Positions 34,939 through 44,210 of a stretch of DNA of 64,000 bases are shown piece after piece. The translations under genes were made by a program, and so were the position numbers. The notes beneath the pieces are model-generated. The model was given only the letters and a program-made list of their open reading frames with translations. It was not told where the DNA came from and made no database searches. Each line of letters opens with the position of its first letter. Within the stretch, counting starts at the first letter, position 1. This stretch comes from an uncultured Alistipes sp. (lineage in GTDB: Bacteria; Bacteroidota; Bacteroidia; Bacteroidales; Rikenellaceae): contig CALVFO010000026.1 of assembly GCA_944326855.1 (NCBI GenBank), forward strand, positions 97,797 through 161,796. Direction: 5' to 3'.

Positions 34939-37506
34939 ATGTCGAACGAAAAAGAAAACAAACAACCCTCCGCCCCGCTAAAAGAGTATCCTTATGCCGA
35001 GGCGGTTGCCGAAGCCAAGGCCTATTTTAAAGGCGATGAATTGGCCGCTACGGTTTGGGTGAGCAAGTATGCGCTCAAAGACTCTTTCGGGAAGATTTAT
35101 GAAAAATCGCCCGATCAGATGCATTGGCGTATCGCTCATGAGATCGCCCGCATCGAAAGCCAGTATCCCGAATCCATGGACGCCCCTCAGGTGTATGATC
35201 TGCTGAAAGATTTTCGGTATTTGATTCCCCAGGGAGGTCCCATGACCGGGATCGGCAACAATTTGCAGATCGCCTCACTGTCCAACTGTTTCGTGATCGG
35301 TCATCGTCATCCGGCCGATTCTTATGGGGGGATCATTCGTATCGACGAAGAACAGGTGCAGCTGATGAAACGTCGCGGGGGTGTGGGTCATGACCTCTCG
35401 CATATTCGTCCGACGGGGTCGCCCGTACTCAACAGCGCCTTGACCTCGACCGGGATCGTCCCCTTCATGGAACGCTATTCGAATTCGACGCGTGAGGTGG
35501 CTCAGGACGGACGTCGCGGGGCCCTGATGTTGTCGCTGTCGATCAAACATCCCGATGCCGAGAACTTTATCGATGCCAAGGTGGAAACCGGCAAGGTAAC
35601 CGGAGCCAACGTTTCGATCAAGATCGATGACGAATTTATGAAAGCCGCCCTGAGCGGGAAGAAATACCATCAGCAGTTCCCCATCGACTCGGATCATCCC
35701 AAATACGAAAAGGATATCGATGCCCGCACCTTGTGGGACAAGATTATCCATAACGCCTGGAAATCGGCTGAGCCGGGCGTGTTGTTCTGGGATACCGTCA
35801 TTCGCGAGTCGGTGCCCGACTGCTATGCCGACGAAGGTTTCCGGACGGTGTCGACCAACCCTTGCGGGGAAATTCCGCTGTGTCCTTACGACAGCTGTCG
35901 TCTGTTGGCCATCAATCTGTACAGCTACGTGGACGCTCCTTTTACGCGTAACGCCAGCTTCAACTTCGATAAATTCAAGAAGCATGTGGGCTACGCCATG
36001 CGGATCATGGACGATATCATCGACCTGGAACTGGAAAAAGTGCAGGCCATCATCAACAAGATCGACGGAGACCCTGAAGACGACGATATTCGCCGGGTAG
36101 AACTTCAGTTGTGGGAAAAGATCCGTACCAAAGCGCTGCAGGGACGTCGTACAGGGCTCGGAATTACGGCCGAAGGCGATATGCTGGCCGCTTTGGGGCT
36201 GCGTTACGGCTCGGAAGAAGCCATCGATTTTGCCGTACAGATTCAGAAAACGTTGGCGCTGGAAGCCTATCGGGCTTCGGTGAAGATGGCTGAAGAACGG
36301 GGCGCTTTCCCGATTTATTCGGCCGAAAAGGAAGTTAACAACCCCATGATCGGACGTATCCGCGAAGCCGATCCGGCGCTGTACGAAGAGATGGCGAAAA
36401 AGGGTCGTCGCAACATCGCCCTGTTGACGATCGCTCCGACGGGCACCACCAGCCTCATGTCGCAGACCACCTCGGGGATCGAACCCGTTTTCCGTCCCTA
36501 CTACATGCGTCGCCGCAAGGTCAACCCCAGCGATAAGGACGTGAAAGTGACCTTTGTGGATGAAGTGGGCGATTCGTGGGAAGAATACAATGTTTTCCAT
36601 CATAAATTCCTGACCTATCTGTCCGTACAGGGGTACGATCTGGAACAGGTGAAAAACATGACACAGGAAGAGTTGGATGCTCTGGTCGAAAAATCGCCCT
36701 ATTATAAAGCAACGGCCAACGATATCGACTGGGTCAGCAAGGTTAAAATGCAGGGAGCCATTCAGAAATGGGTCGACCATTCGATCTCGGTGACGGTCAA
36801 TCTGCCCAATGAAGTGACCGAAGAACTGGTCGGGCAGGTTTATCGGACAGCTTGGGAGTCGGGCTGCAAGGGAGTCACCGTTTATCGGGACGGCTCGCGT
36901 GCCGGGGTGCTGGTCGAAAAGAAAAAAGAAAAGGAAAACGCTTCGGGTAACGGCGAGTACAAACCGCCTTTGAAGCGCCCTATCGAATTGGCCGCCGATA
37001 TCGTTCGTTTCAAGAATGGAGAAGAGAGCTGGATAGCCTTTGTCGGTATTTACAACGATCGTCCGTATGAAATCTTCACCGGGAAATTGGAAGAGGATGC
37101 GATGTTTATTCCCCGAAAAGTAAATAAGGGGGTCATCATCAAAGTAAAAGATGCCGAAGGAAATAAACGTTACGATTTCCAGTATACCGATAAATACGGT
37201 TATACGAACACCATTGGGGGAATTTCCCGTCTGTTCGACGAAGAGTTCTGGAACTATGCCAAATTGATTTCAGGGGTATTGCGTAACGGGATGCCTATTT
37301 TGGATGTGGTGACGCTGATCGAATCGCTGCACTTGAACAGCCAGAGCATCAATACCTGGAAAAACGGGGTGGCACGCGCTTTGAAACAGTATATTGCCAA
37401 TGGTACCAAAGCCAAAGAAAAATGCCCCAATTGCGGACAGGAAACGTTGGTGTATCAGAATAGCTGTCCGGTGTGCATGAGCTGCGGATATTCGAAATGC
37501 GGATAA
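34939..37506 (+). CDS. nrdJ: Class II (adenosylcobalamin-dependent) ribonucleotide reductase
   Basis: 855 residues. It reduces ribonucleotides using an adenosylcobalamin-derived thiyl radical, with or without oxygen. Active-site residues are visible: Cys117 in LSNCFVIGH, and Asn307, Cys309 and Glu311 in STNPCGEIPL. APTGTTSLMS is the phosphate-binding loop. There is no N-terminal ATP cone. The C-terminus carries the class II zinc/redox cluster CPNCGQ...CPVCMSCGYSKCG. Together with the riboswitch-controlled nrdD at the left edge, it means the cell holds B12-dependent and B12-independent isozymes. Confidence 0.96.
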   Translation: MSNEKENKQPSAPLKEYPYAEAVAEAKAYFKGDELAATVWVSKYALKDSFGKIYEKSPDQMHWRIAHEIARIESQYPESMDAPQVYDLLKDFRYLIPQGGPMTGIGNNLQIASLSNCFVIGHRHPADSYGGIIRIDEEQVQLMKRRGGVGHDLSHIRPTGSPVLNSALTSTGIVPFMERYSNSTREVAQDGRRGALMLSLSIKHPDAENFIDAKVETGKVTGANVSIKIDDEFMKAALSGKKYHQQFPIDSDHPKYEKDIDARTLWDKIIHNAWKSAEPGVLFWDTVIRESVPDCYADEGFRTVSTNPCGEIPLCPYDSCRLLAINLYSYVDAPFTRNASFNFDKFKKHVGYAMRIMDDIIDLELEKVQAIINKIDGDPEDDDIRRVELQLWEKIRTKALQGRRTGLGITAEGDMLAALGLRYGSEEAIDFAVQIQKTLALEAYRASVKMAEERGAFPIYSAEKEVNNPMIGRIREADPALYEEMAKKGRRNIALLTIAPTGTTSLMSQTTSGIEPVFRPYYMRRRKVNPSDKDVKVTFVDEVGDSWEEYNVFHHKFLTYLSVQGYDLEQVKNMTQEELDALVEKSPYYKATANDIDWVSKVKMQGAIQKWVDHSISVTVNLPNEVTEELVGQVYRTAWESGCKGVTVYRDGSRAGVLVEKKKEKENASGNGEYKPPLKRPIELAADIVRFKNGEESWIAFVGIYNDRPYEIFTGKLEEDAMFIPRKVNKGVIIKVKDAEGNKRYDFQYTDKYGYTNTIGGISRLFDEEFWNYAKLISGVLRNGMPILDVVTLIESLHLNSQSINTWKNGVARALKQYIANGTKAKEKCPNCGQETLVYQNSCPVCMSCGYSKCG

Positions 37507-37694
37507 TCTCCTGAGACGGGTGCCCAAGGGGCCTTTTCGTGCGGTCGACGGTTTGTCGGTTCGTGACGAAGAAGATCGTGAGGGCCGGAAAGACCTGGAT
37601 TGTACCGGAAAGACGAGGTGTTCGTCAGAATCTGCGGATCGTGTCGATTCGGACTATCCCTGGCACGCATTTAGATTACAGAAACCATGAAAGT

Positions 37695-37742
37695 CCCATC
37701 GAGGCGGGTGAACTTCTTATCATGTTCGCCCGCCTCGATGGG
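37695..37742. terminator. Long hairpin between convergent nrdJ and regulator genes
   Basis: A 19-bp stem with one G-U pair (CCCATCGAGGCGGGTGAAC at 37695-37713 with its partner at 37724-37742) and a 10-base loop. U-runs are short on both sides. It is the only structure in 37507-37816, where I see no gene. Confidence 0.75.
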
Positions 37743-37816
37743 TTTCGGGATATGAAAAAATGGGGGGGAATGTTTGGACCGGATTGATCGCTGTGTCGGA
37801 AGCAGCAAGAAGAGGG

Positions 37817-39028
37817 TTAGGAAACCCCCAGCGCATAGGCCTCTACTTCTTCCATGCCGATCGTCTCGCCGCTGAGAATGACCAGACGTTCGACCACGTT
37901 GCGTAATTCGCGGATATTTCCGCTCCATTCCAGTTTCGTGAGTGTCTCTACGGCCTCCTCGGCGATGGCTTTGGGCGGAATACGGTATTCGGCGCAAATC
38001 TGCCGGATGAAATGGTCGATTAACAGGGGAATATCTTCCAGCCGATCTTTCAGGGCCGGAACCCGGATGATGATGACGCTGAGCCGATGGTAGAGGTCTT
38101 CCCGGAAATTGCCCGCTGCAATTTCCCGTTGCAGATCTTTGTTCGTGGCCGCAATCACGCGGACATTGACGGGAATATCCTTGTCGCTGCCTACCCGGGT
38201 GATGCGGTGTTCCTGGAGGGCCCGCAATACTTTGGCCTGGGCCGAGAGACTCATGTCCCCGATCTCATCCAGAAACAGCGTCCCTTTGTCGGCTTGTTCG
38301 AATTTCCCTTTGCGTTGGCGGATCGCCGAAGTGAAAGCCCCCTTTTCGTGTCCGAACAATTCGCTTTCGATCAACTCCGAAGGAATGGCGGCACAGTTGA
38401 CCTCGATGAATGCTTCGTCGCACCGGGGACTCTGTTCGTGCAGCGCATGCGCGACCAATTCCTTCCCGGTTCCGTTGGCCCCCAGAATCAGTACCCGCGC
38501 ATCCGAAGGCGCGATCTTTTCGATCAGTTTCTTGACATGTTCGATGGCCTTGGACTGGCCGATGATCTCCGTGTGTCCCGGTGGCACGATTTTTAAAGGT
38601 CGTGGCGGCACGCTTCCCGAAGTGATGACGGTCGGGAGTTCCGGTTGGAGCTTATGGCGGATCTCTTCCTTGATGAGCTGTGTTTCCCGAATGGAGGTCA
38701 GCAGTTTGTTCAGATCGATCGGTTTGGGCAGGTAGTCGTAGGCCCCATGACGCATGACATTGACGGCCGAATCGACGCTTTTCAGGTTGGAAAGCATGAT
38801 GAAAGGAAGAAGCGGCGTCTTCTCATGGACGATCGTCAGCAGATCGTAAGCCCCGCAGTCTTGGATCATCATGTCGCACAATATGACATGGAAGGGTTTA
38901 TGGTCGATTTTCGAAATCGCTTCATTGCCGGTTTCGGCCGTATCTACGACAAACCCTTCGTATTCGAGACGTTCTTTTAACGTGTTCCGAATGCTTCGTT
39001 CCCCATCTACAACCAAGATACTTAGCAT
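37817..39028 (-). CDS. Sigma-54-type AAA+ response regulator without DNA-binding domain
   Basis: 403 residues from the ATG at 39028 (MLSILVVDGERSI). Receiver domain (1-115): phospho-acceptor Asp52, Ser80 and Lys102 are present, but the usual acidic pair is D8-G9. AAA+ domain (about 150-390): Walker A GANGTGKE (183-190), Walker B LFLDEIGD (251-258), and the sigma-54 contact loop reads GAFTSA (230-235) instead of GAFTGA. The protein stops soon after the AAA+ C-terminal helices, with no Fis-type helix-turn-helix. It should therefore act on RNA polymerase without binding DNA, or through a partner. No kinase gene adjoins it. Confidence 0.9.
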   Translation of the reverse strand: MLSILVVDGERSIRNTLKERLEYEGFVVDTAETGNEAISKIDHKPFHVILCDMMIQDCGAYDLLTIVHEKTPLLPFIMLSNLKSVDSAVNVMRHGAYDYLPKPIDLNKLLTSIRETQLIKEEIRHKLQPELPTVITSGSVPPRPLKIVPPGHTEIIGQSKAIEHVKKLIEKIAPSDARVLILGANGTGKELVAHALHEQSPRCDEAFIEVNCAAIPSELIESELFGHEKGAFTSAIRQRKGKFEQADKGTLFLDEIGDMSLSAQAKVLRALQEHRITRVGSDKDIPVNVRVIAATNKDLQREIAAGNFREDLYHRLSVIIIRVPALKDRLEDIPLLIDHFIRQICAEYRIPPKAIAEEAVETLTKLEWSGNIRELRNVVERLVILSGETIGMEEVEAYALGVS

Positions 39029-39051
39029 AAATAATTGGATAAAAAATATTC

Positions 39052-39059
39052 TATATTTG
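39052..39059 (+). promoter_or_regulatory. -7 box upstream of the DUF4290 gene
   Basis: TATATTTG, an exact TAnnTTTG match on the plus strand, but about 210 bases before the ATG at 39270. It also lies just upstream of the divergent regulator's start, so the region between the genes is shared. Confidence 0.4.
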
Positions 39060-39269
39060 GCTAATTGGCAAAAATCCATTAGTTTTGTCAACAAAGATAC
39101 TGAAATTCTTCAGAGTGCCAAGGAAATCTCTATTTCAAAATCCTTGCCAATGAGATTCCAAGCATAATCTTACGTATCACTCGAATCAATCTTTTTGGAA
39201 TACGAATGCGGCTGAACGGAACAGAGCCGGATACGGACCGAATCATTCGTAGCTTCTTTAAAACTTTTT

Positions 39270-39956
39270 ATGGAGAAAAATTATAACTACGAGCGCAAGA
39301 AACTGCGGCTTCCCGAGTATGGTAGGCATATTCATCAAATGGTTGAATATCTGATGTCTATACAGGATCGGGACCTGAGGAACAGCCAGGCTCGCGTGGT
39401 GGTCGAAATCATGGGTAATCTGAATCCCGTCCTGAGGGATACGGCGGATTTCGCACATAAACTGTGGGATCATCTTTTTATTATTTCCGACTTTCAACTC
39501 GATGTCGATTCTCCCTATCCGCGTCCTTCTTCGGAAATGTTGGCCCCGAAACCGGATAAACTCTCCTATCCCAGTAAAAAAATCGCTTTTAAACAGTATG
39601 GCAAACATATCGAACGCATGTTGGCCAAGCTCGCTCAGGAAACCGATGAGCCGGCGAAAACCGTAACGGCGGTCAATATTGCGAAATATATGAAAGCCAA
39701 ATCGTTCGAATACAACCAGGAGCATCCCAGTAATGAAGTTATCTTAAAAGATATAAGGGAAATGTCCGATCATGCCATTCAGATCGACGAAGGTGCTATC
39801 AATAATATCAAAACGGAATACAAGCAGAATCAGACCGGATATAAAAATCGTAAAAACTATTCAGCCTCAGCACATTCTTCTTCCAAGTCGGCCGTTCGTT
39901 CGAACAAGTTGACGCAAAAACGCCGTCAAAACAACCGGGTACAATACGGGAAGTAG
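39270..39956 (+). CDS. DUF4290-family protein
   Basis: 228 residues, cytoplasmic, with no signal peptide. The conserved start YNYERKKLRLPEYGRHIHQM and DTADFAHKLWDHLFIISDF identify DUF4290, a family found almost only in Bacteroidota. It is mainly helical, with a basic, Ser/Lys/Gln-rich disordered tail (about 185-228) that could bind nucleic acid. Function unknown. smpB begins about 100 bases downstream with its own promoter. Confidence 0.88.
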   Translation: MEKNYNYERKKLRLPEYGRHIHQMVEYLMSIQDRDLRNSQARVVVEIMGNLNPVLRDTADFAHKLWDHLFIISDFQLDVDSPYPRPSSEMLAPKPDKLSYPSKKIAFKQYGKHIERMLAKLAQETDEPAKTVTAVNIAKYMKAKSFEYNQEHPSNEVILKDIREMSDHAIQIDEGAINNIKTEYKQNQTGYKNRKNYSASAHSSSKSAVRSNKLTQKRRQNNRVQYGK

Positions 39957-39983
39957 AATTCCGGGAAGTTCGGCTATTTTTAT

Positions 39984-39991
39984 TACATTTG
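39984..39991 (+). promoter_or_regulatory. -7 box for smpB
   Basis: TACATTTG, an exact TAnnTTTG match, 67 bases upstream of the smpB ATG. Confidence 0.55.
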
Positions 39992-40058
39992 CACCATTGG
40001 CCTGAATAGGGGCGAATTCCGAAACCGGACGCCGACATCACGACAGGGCCTGTGAAAA

Positions 40059-40514
40059 ATGGCGGACAATCGTAACATATCCATCCGAAACAAACGGGCG
40101 ACTTTCGATTACGAGATTCTCGATACCTATACGGCCGGTATCGTGCTTTCGGGAACGGAAATCAAATCCCTGCGGCAGGGCAAAGCCTCGCTGGTGGATT
40201 GTTATTGTTATTTCCATCGTCACGAGCTCTTCGTGCGGGGCATGAATATTTCGGAATACCATTGGGGAACCTACAACAACCACATCCCCAAACGGGATCG
40301 CAAGCTCCTGCTCCAGCATCGGGAACTGGTTAAACTGGAACGCGCTTTGCAGGATAAGGGCCTCACCATTGTGGGCATCAAACTCTTTATCAATGAACGG
40401 GGATTGGCCAAGTTGCAGATCGGCTTGGCCCGGGGTCGGAAAAGTTTCGATAAACGCGAGTACCTCAAGGAAAAAGACGCCCGTCGGGAAATGGACCGCC
40501 ATTTGAAAAAATAG
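40059..40514 (+). CDS. smpB: SsrA (tmRNA)-binding protein SmpB
   Basis: 151 residues, usual length. It binds tmRNA and brings it to stalled ribosomes for trans-translation. Family motifs are [31 protein letters not shown], and a basic tail ([17 protein letters not shown]) that enters the mRNA channel. It is followed eight bases later by the Ig-like lipoprotein gene, so the two are probably cotranscribed. The tmRNA gene itself is not in the window. Confidence 0.96.
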   Translation: MADNRNISIRNKRATFDYEILDTYTAGIVLSGTEIKSLRQGKASLVDCYCYFHRHELFVRGMNISEYHWGTYNNHIPKRDRKLLLQHRELVKLERALQDKGLTIVGIKLFINERGLAKLQIGLARGRKSFDKREYLKEKDARREMDRHLKK

Positions 40515-40522
40515 CCCCAGTC

Positions 40523-42535
40523 ATGAACCGCAAACCCTTGCATATTCACAAAGGTCTCGCCCGAGGAGTGATTCTGGCTCTGTTTGCGACAGGATTGCTG
40601 AGCCGTTGTGCGCAGATCGCCATGCCGCAGGGCGGCCCGAAAGATTCGCTGCCGCCTCAGGTGGTGAGTATGACCCCGGCTTTCGGAACGACTGATTTCG
40701 AAGGCAAACGAATATACATCGAATTCGACGAATACGTTCAACTCAAGGATCAGCAGAAAGAGTTTTTCACCTCGCCGTTTATGACGAAGAATCCGTCGTT
40801 GGTGATCAAGGGGCGGGGCGTGCAGATCGACCTTCAGGATACCTTGTTGCCCGATCAAACCTATGCGTTCAATTTCGGAAGTTGTGTTGCGGACAACAAC
40901 GAAGGAAATCCGTATATCGGCTTACGGTATGTCTTCTCGACCGGATCCGAGATCGATTCCATGCTGATGTCGGGGTATACGATCGACGCCCAGACATGCG
41001 ATACGCTCGGAAATAGTTTTATGTTGTTCTTCGATCCGGCTACCGACTCCGTTCCCGGATGCGATTCCACCCTCTATAACAGCCAGCCATTGGCCGTGGG
41101 GAAGGCTTTCCCCAACGGGATTTTCCTGGCCGAAAACCTGAAACCGATCCCCTATCGGGTCTTTGCCCTGGAGGACAACAACGGAAACCGGCGTTATGAA
41201 CCGGGTGTCGACCGGGTCGCTTTCCTGGACAGTCTGCATAATCCTTTGGATATGCCTTCGTTTGATGTCTGGTACGATACCTCGCGTCACTATTTGCAGG
41301 CTCAACCGCAGGTGATGTTGCGACTGTTCATGGAACCTCCTCTCAAACGACAGACCTACTCTTCGAGCAAACGGATCGCCGGAAATAAAATCGAACTCTA
41401 TTTCGGCGCTCCCTTCCCGCAGATCGAGGAGCTCTCATTCGAAGGGGTCGATTCGTCCCGCATTCAGGTCGAATACCTGACCCACAATCGAGACAGTATG
41501 TATCTGTGGATCGACAGCACGGGACTTTCCTTGCCCGATACCCTGCGAGGCCGGTTGATCTACCAGAAACAGGATAGCCTGCGGCAGTATTTTACCGATA
41601 CGGTTTCGCTGAAACTGGGTTGGAAAGAGCCGGAGATTAAGGGGAACCGCAAACAGAACGATCAGAAAAAAAAGGAAGAGGAGAAACCGGTCAATCCGTT
41701 TAAAGTCTCGGTGACGCCTTCCGGAACGGTCAATCCCGAGAAACATATTTCGTTTTCGTTTGTGGCTCCGTTGGTTACCCTGGATACGTCCGCCATTCAA
41801 CTGGAGGTACTTCCTGAGAAGGAGGGGGGAACAGCAACCCGTATTCCGCTTACCTTTACGCAGGATACCTTTAAAATGAGAGACTGGATCCTGAAAGCCG
41901 AATGGGCCCCCGGACAGAAGTATCGTTTGCTGATTCCCGATCGGACTTTCCGGAATGTGAACGGTGAGATGAACGATACGCTGAAGGCCGAATTCGGCAT
42001 CGAAATGCCGGATAAGTTTGCGACGCTGGTCTTTCATATTCAGGGCGAAACACCCCAAAGTGAATACATCGTCGAGCTGATCGATGAAAACGGCAAGGTC
42101 ATCGAACAGCGAAATCATTTGACTACGGGGACCCATCGGTTCCGCTATATCCCGGCCGGCAATATTCGGGTGCGGGTGGTGGACGATCGCAACCGGAATG
42201 GCCAATGGGATACGGGTTCGCTGCTCGCATTGCGACAGCCGGAACGGGTCGAGATGTTCGTGGGTCCGGATGGACAGGAAACGATCGTCGCCAAAGTGAA
42301 TTGGGAACTGGAATACGAGATGAACATGGCGGAGATTTTCGCGCCCATCACCATGGAACGCATGGAGCAGATGATCGGACGCCTGGAAGCTGTACGGCAG
42401 AAAAAACTGGCTGAAGAACGTATGCAGGCACAGCAAAACAGTCAGAACACCCATAATCACGGCGGTCAGAACTCCGGAATGTCCGGGTTCGGCACCTCCG
42501 GGACCGGAAACCAGAATTATGGAATGCCTTTTTAG
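40523..42535 (+). CDS. Large Ig-like-domain lipoprotein
   Basis: 670 residues. The N-terminal signal ends GLLSRC, where Arg before the lipid Cys is off-consensus, but the mature start CAQIAMPQGGPKDSLPP is typical of a Bacteroidota lipoprotein family with an N-terminal bacterial Ig-like (Big_5) domain. This Ig-like part covers about 42-135; the rest is beta-rich, with a coiled, Gln/Asn/Gly-rich tail (about 625-670). It is probably on the periplasmic side of the outer membrane. Exact function unknown. It follows smpB by eight bases and precedes a barrel protein gene by 58. Confidence 0.82.
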   Translation: MNRKPLHIHKGLARGVILALFATGLLSRCAQIAMPQGGPKDSLPPQVVSMTPAFGTTDFEGKRIYIEFDEYVQLKDQQKEFFTSPFMTKNPSLVIKGRGVQIDLQDTLLPDQTYAFNFGSCVADNNEGNPYIGLRYVFSTGSEIDSMLMSGYTIDAQTCDTLGNSFMLFFDPATDSVPGCDSTLYNSQPLAVGKAFPNGIFLAENLKPIPYRVFALEDNNGNRRYEPGVDRVAFLDSLHNPLDMPSFDVWYDTSRHYLQAQPQVMLRLFMEPPLKRQTYSSSKRIAGNKIELYFGAPFPQIEELSFEGVDSSRIQVEYLTHNRDSMYLWIDSTGLSLPDTLRGRLIYQKQDSLRQYFTDTVSLKLGWKEPEIKGNRKQNDQKKKEEEKPVNPFKVSVTPSGTVNPEKHISFSFVAPLVTLDTSAIQLEVLPEKEGGTATRIPLTFTQDTFKMRDWILKAEWAPGQKYRLLIPDRTFRNVNGEMNDTLKAEFGIEMPDKFATLVFHIQGETPQSEYIVELIDENGKVIEQRNHLTTGTHRFRYIPAGNIRVRVVDDRNRNGQWDTGSLLALRQPERVEMFVGPDGQETIVAKVNWELEYEMNMAEIFAPITMERMEQMIGRLEAVRQKKLAEERMQAQQNSQNTHNHGGQNSGMSGFGTSGTGNQNYGMPF

Positions 42536-42593
42536 ACGGATTTGTTCGGGAACGCTTCCCGGATGATCGCCCGAAAAGGTCGTTTCAGAATGT

Positions 42594-43694
42594 ATGACCA
42601 TGTACAAAGGACTGAAATTCATAGTGATTCTTGTCTTCTCGCTGGGAAGTTCGTTCGCGTATGCCCAACATTATATCGGTGTGCGGGGCGGCTGGGGCGG
42701 CGGGAATGCGCGTTTTACGCCCAAACAGGAAACCGCTATGCAATGGGGTCTCTATTCGGGCGGTGTGTCCTATAAGTTTTTCAGCGATATCAAGTACGTG
42801 GGCGCCATTCAGCTCGATTTGCAATACATCGGAAAAGGGTACGTTACCCTCGAACGAAAAGGAGCCGATACCAGTTATCATCGGACGATCAATAGTTTCG
42901 AATTGCCCTTCATGTGGCAACCGCACTTCTATTTCTTTCAGCGGCATGCCCGCTTTTTCCTGAATCTCGGGGTGCAGTTTTCCTACAACCTCGATTCCCG
43001 GCAGTGGTACGAATCGAAACGGCATGGCGTCTACGACGACAAGATCTATCCCATGAAATTGGTGAGGGACGTTCGGTTCGGATACGGGCTTTGCGGCGGT
43101 GCGGGGATTTCGTTGCTGGCCGGACGTTGGGATATTACCCTGGAAGCCCGTTACAATTTCGGTTACTCGGATATCCTGCGCTCGAAAATCAAGTATGAGC
43201 CCAATCTTTATACCCAGTCCCCGTTGGATAACCTTAATTTCTCGATGGCGGTCTATTATCGGCTGGGGAAAGAGGGCCTGCGTTCGGCCCCCAGCAAACG
43301 GATGGCGGTTCGGCTGGAAGAGGCCGAGGCTCGTCGTATGATGCGACGTCGTGCGAAACAGGGACTGCCTCCGGTCGACAGCGTATTGATGCGGGAGATC
43401 GATGAAATTCTCAATACTCCGTTATTCCCCGATGGTGTCGGCTCCGAAATACAGCCGGTTCCGGAAAAGGAAAAAGGAACGGGACAGGAGCCGATTCGCA
43501 ATGAGGCTCCCACCCTGGAAACGCATCCGGCGGAAACGCTTCCTGCTTCGGGCAACCCGCCGGCAAGAAAGGATACCGGAGTAATCCGTGTGGCATCGGT
43601 TCGGAACAGCGTGCGGGAGGCGAGTAGTCTGCCGGTTGCTTCGGGAATGGTCCCGGAGTCTGCCCATACGCGCTTTTTCGAAACGGTCTCGTGA
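42594..43694 (+). CDS. PorT-like outer-membrane beta-barrel protein
   Basis: 366 residues with a signal peptide (MTMYKGLKFIVILVFSLGSS...AYAQ); the ATG at 42600 is an equal choice. The barrel part (about 25-225) starts HYIGVRGGWGGGNARF and has strands like FFLNLGVQFSYNLD, resembling PorT-type proteins of Bacteroidota. The last 140 residues are charged and disordered (RRMMRRRAKQGLPPVDS, then Pro/Glu-rich), which is unusual for a barrel protein and may face the periplasm. Role unknown; PorT itself supports type IX secretion. Confidence 0.7.
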   Translation: MTMYKGLKFIVILVFSLGSSFAYAQHYIGVRGGWGGGNARFTPKQETAMQWGLYSGGVSYKFFSDIKYVGAIQLDLQYIGKGYVTLERKGADTSYHRTINSFELPFMWQPHFYFFQRHARFFLNLGVQFSYNLDSRQWYESKRHGVYDDKIYPMKLVRDVRFGYGLCGGAGISLLAGRWDITLEARYNFGYSDILRSKIKYEPNLYTQSPLDNLNFSMAVYYRLGKEGLRSAPSKRMAVRLEEAEARRMMRRRAKQGLPPVDSVLMREIDEILNTPLFPDGVGSEIQPVPEKEKGTGQEPIRNEAPTLETHPAETLPASGNPPARKDTGVIRVASVRNSVREASSLPVASGMVPESAHTRFFETVS

Positions 43695-43832
43695 TCGGGA
43701 AACCCGTTTCGGGGAACGGTAACCGAGATGTCGTCTGTCGGGCCTGAACGGCTCGTCGGAGGGCGAACCCTGAGTTGAACCTGAACTGCGGCCGAAAGAC
43801 CGCCTGCATATCCTCTAACGTATCGAACGATT

Positions 43833-44183
43833 ATGAGTAGTCAAACCGAAACGACCCGCCAACAAAAAATCGCCCGGCAGATTCAGCGCGATATGGGTGA
43901 AATCCTGCGCCGTGAAGCCGCCGGGTTGCTGCATGGAGCCATGGTGTCGGTCACCCTGGTTCGGATGAGTCCCGACCTGTCGCTGGCCAAGGTCTATCTG
44001 AGTATTTTCCCTTTTGAAAAACACCCCGAAGTGATGAATAGCATCCAGGAAAACAACTGGATGATCCGCAAAGCACTTGGAACGAGGGTGAAGCACCAGT
44101 TGCGTCACGTCCCCGAACTGGCTTTCTATGTCGACGATTCGCTGGAATACATCAGCGGCATCGACAAACTGCTCAAGCAATAA
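43833..44183 (+). CDS. rbfA: Ribosome-binding factor A
   Basis: 116 residues of a KH-like fold. RbfA binds the 30S subunit and helps 16S rRNA 5'-end maturation, especially in the cold. RQQKIARQIQRDMGEILRRE, the SPDLSLAKVYLSIFP strand and LRHVPELAFYVDDSLEY match the family. It lies 27 bases upstream of the FtsX-type permease gene. Confidence 0.93.
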   Translation: MSSQTETTRQQKIARQIQRDMGEILRREAAGLLHGAMVSVTLVRMSPDLSLAKVYLSIFPFEKHPEVMNSIQENNWMIRKALGTRVKHQLRHVPELAFYVDDSLEYISGIDKLLKQ

Positions 44184-44210
44184 CGTCCGTTTCGCTGTCG
44201 TCTGTTTCCC

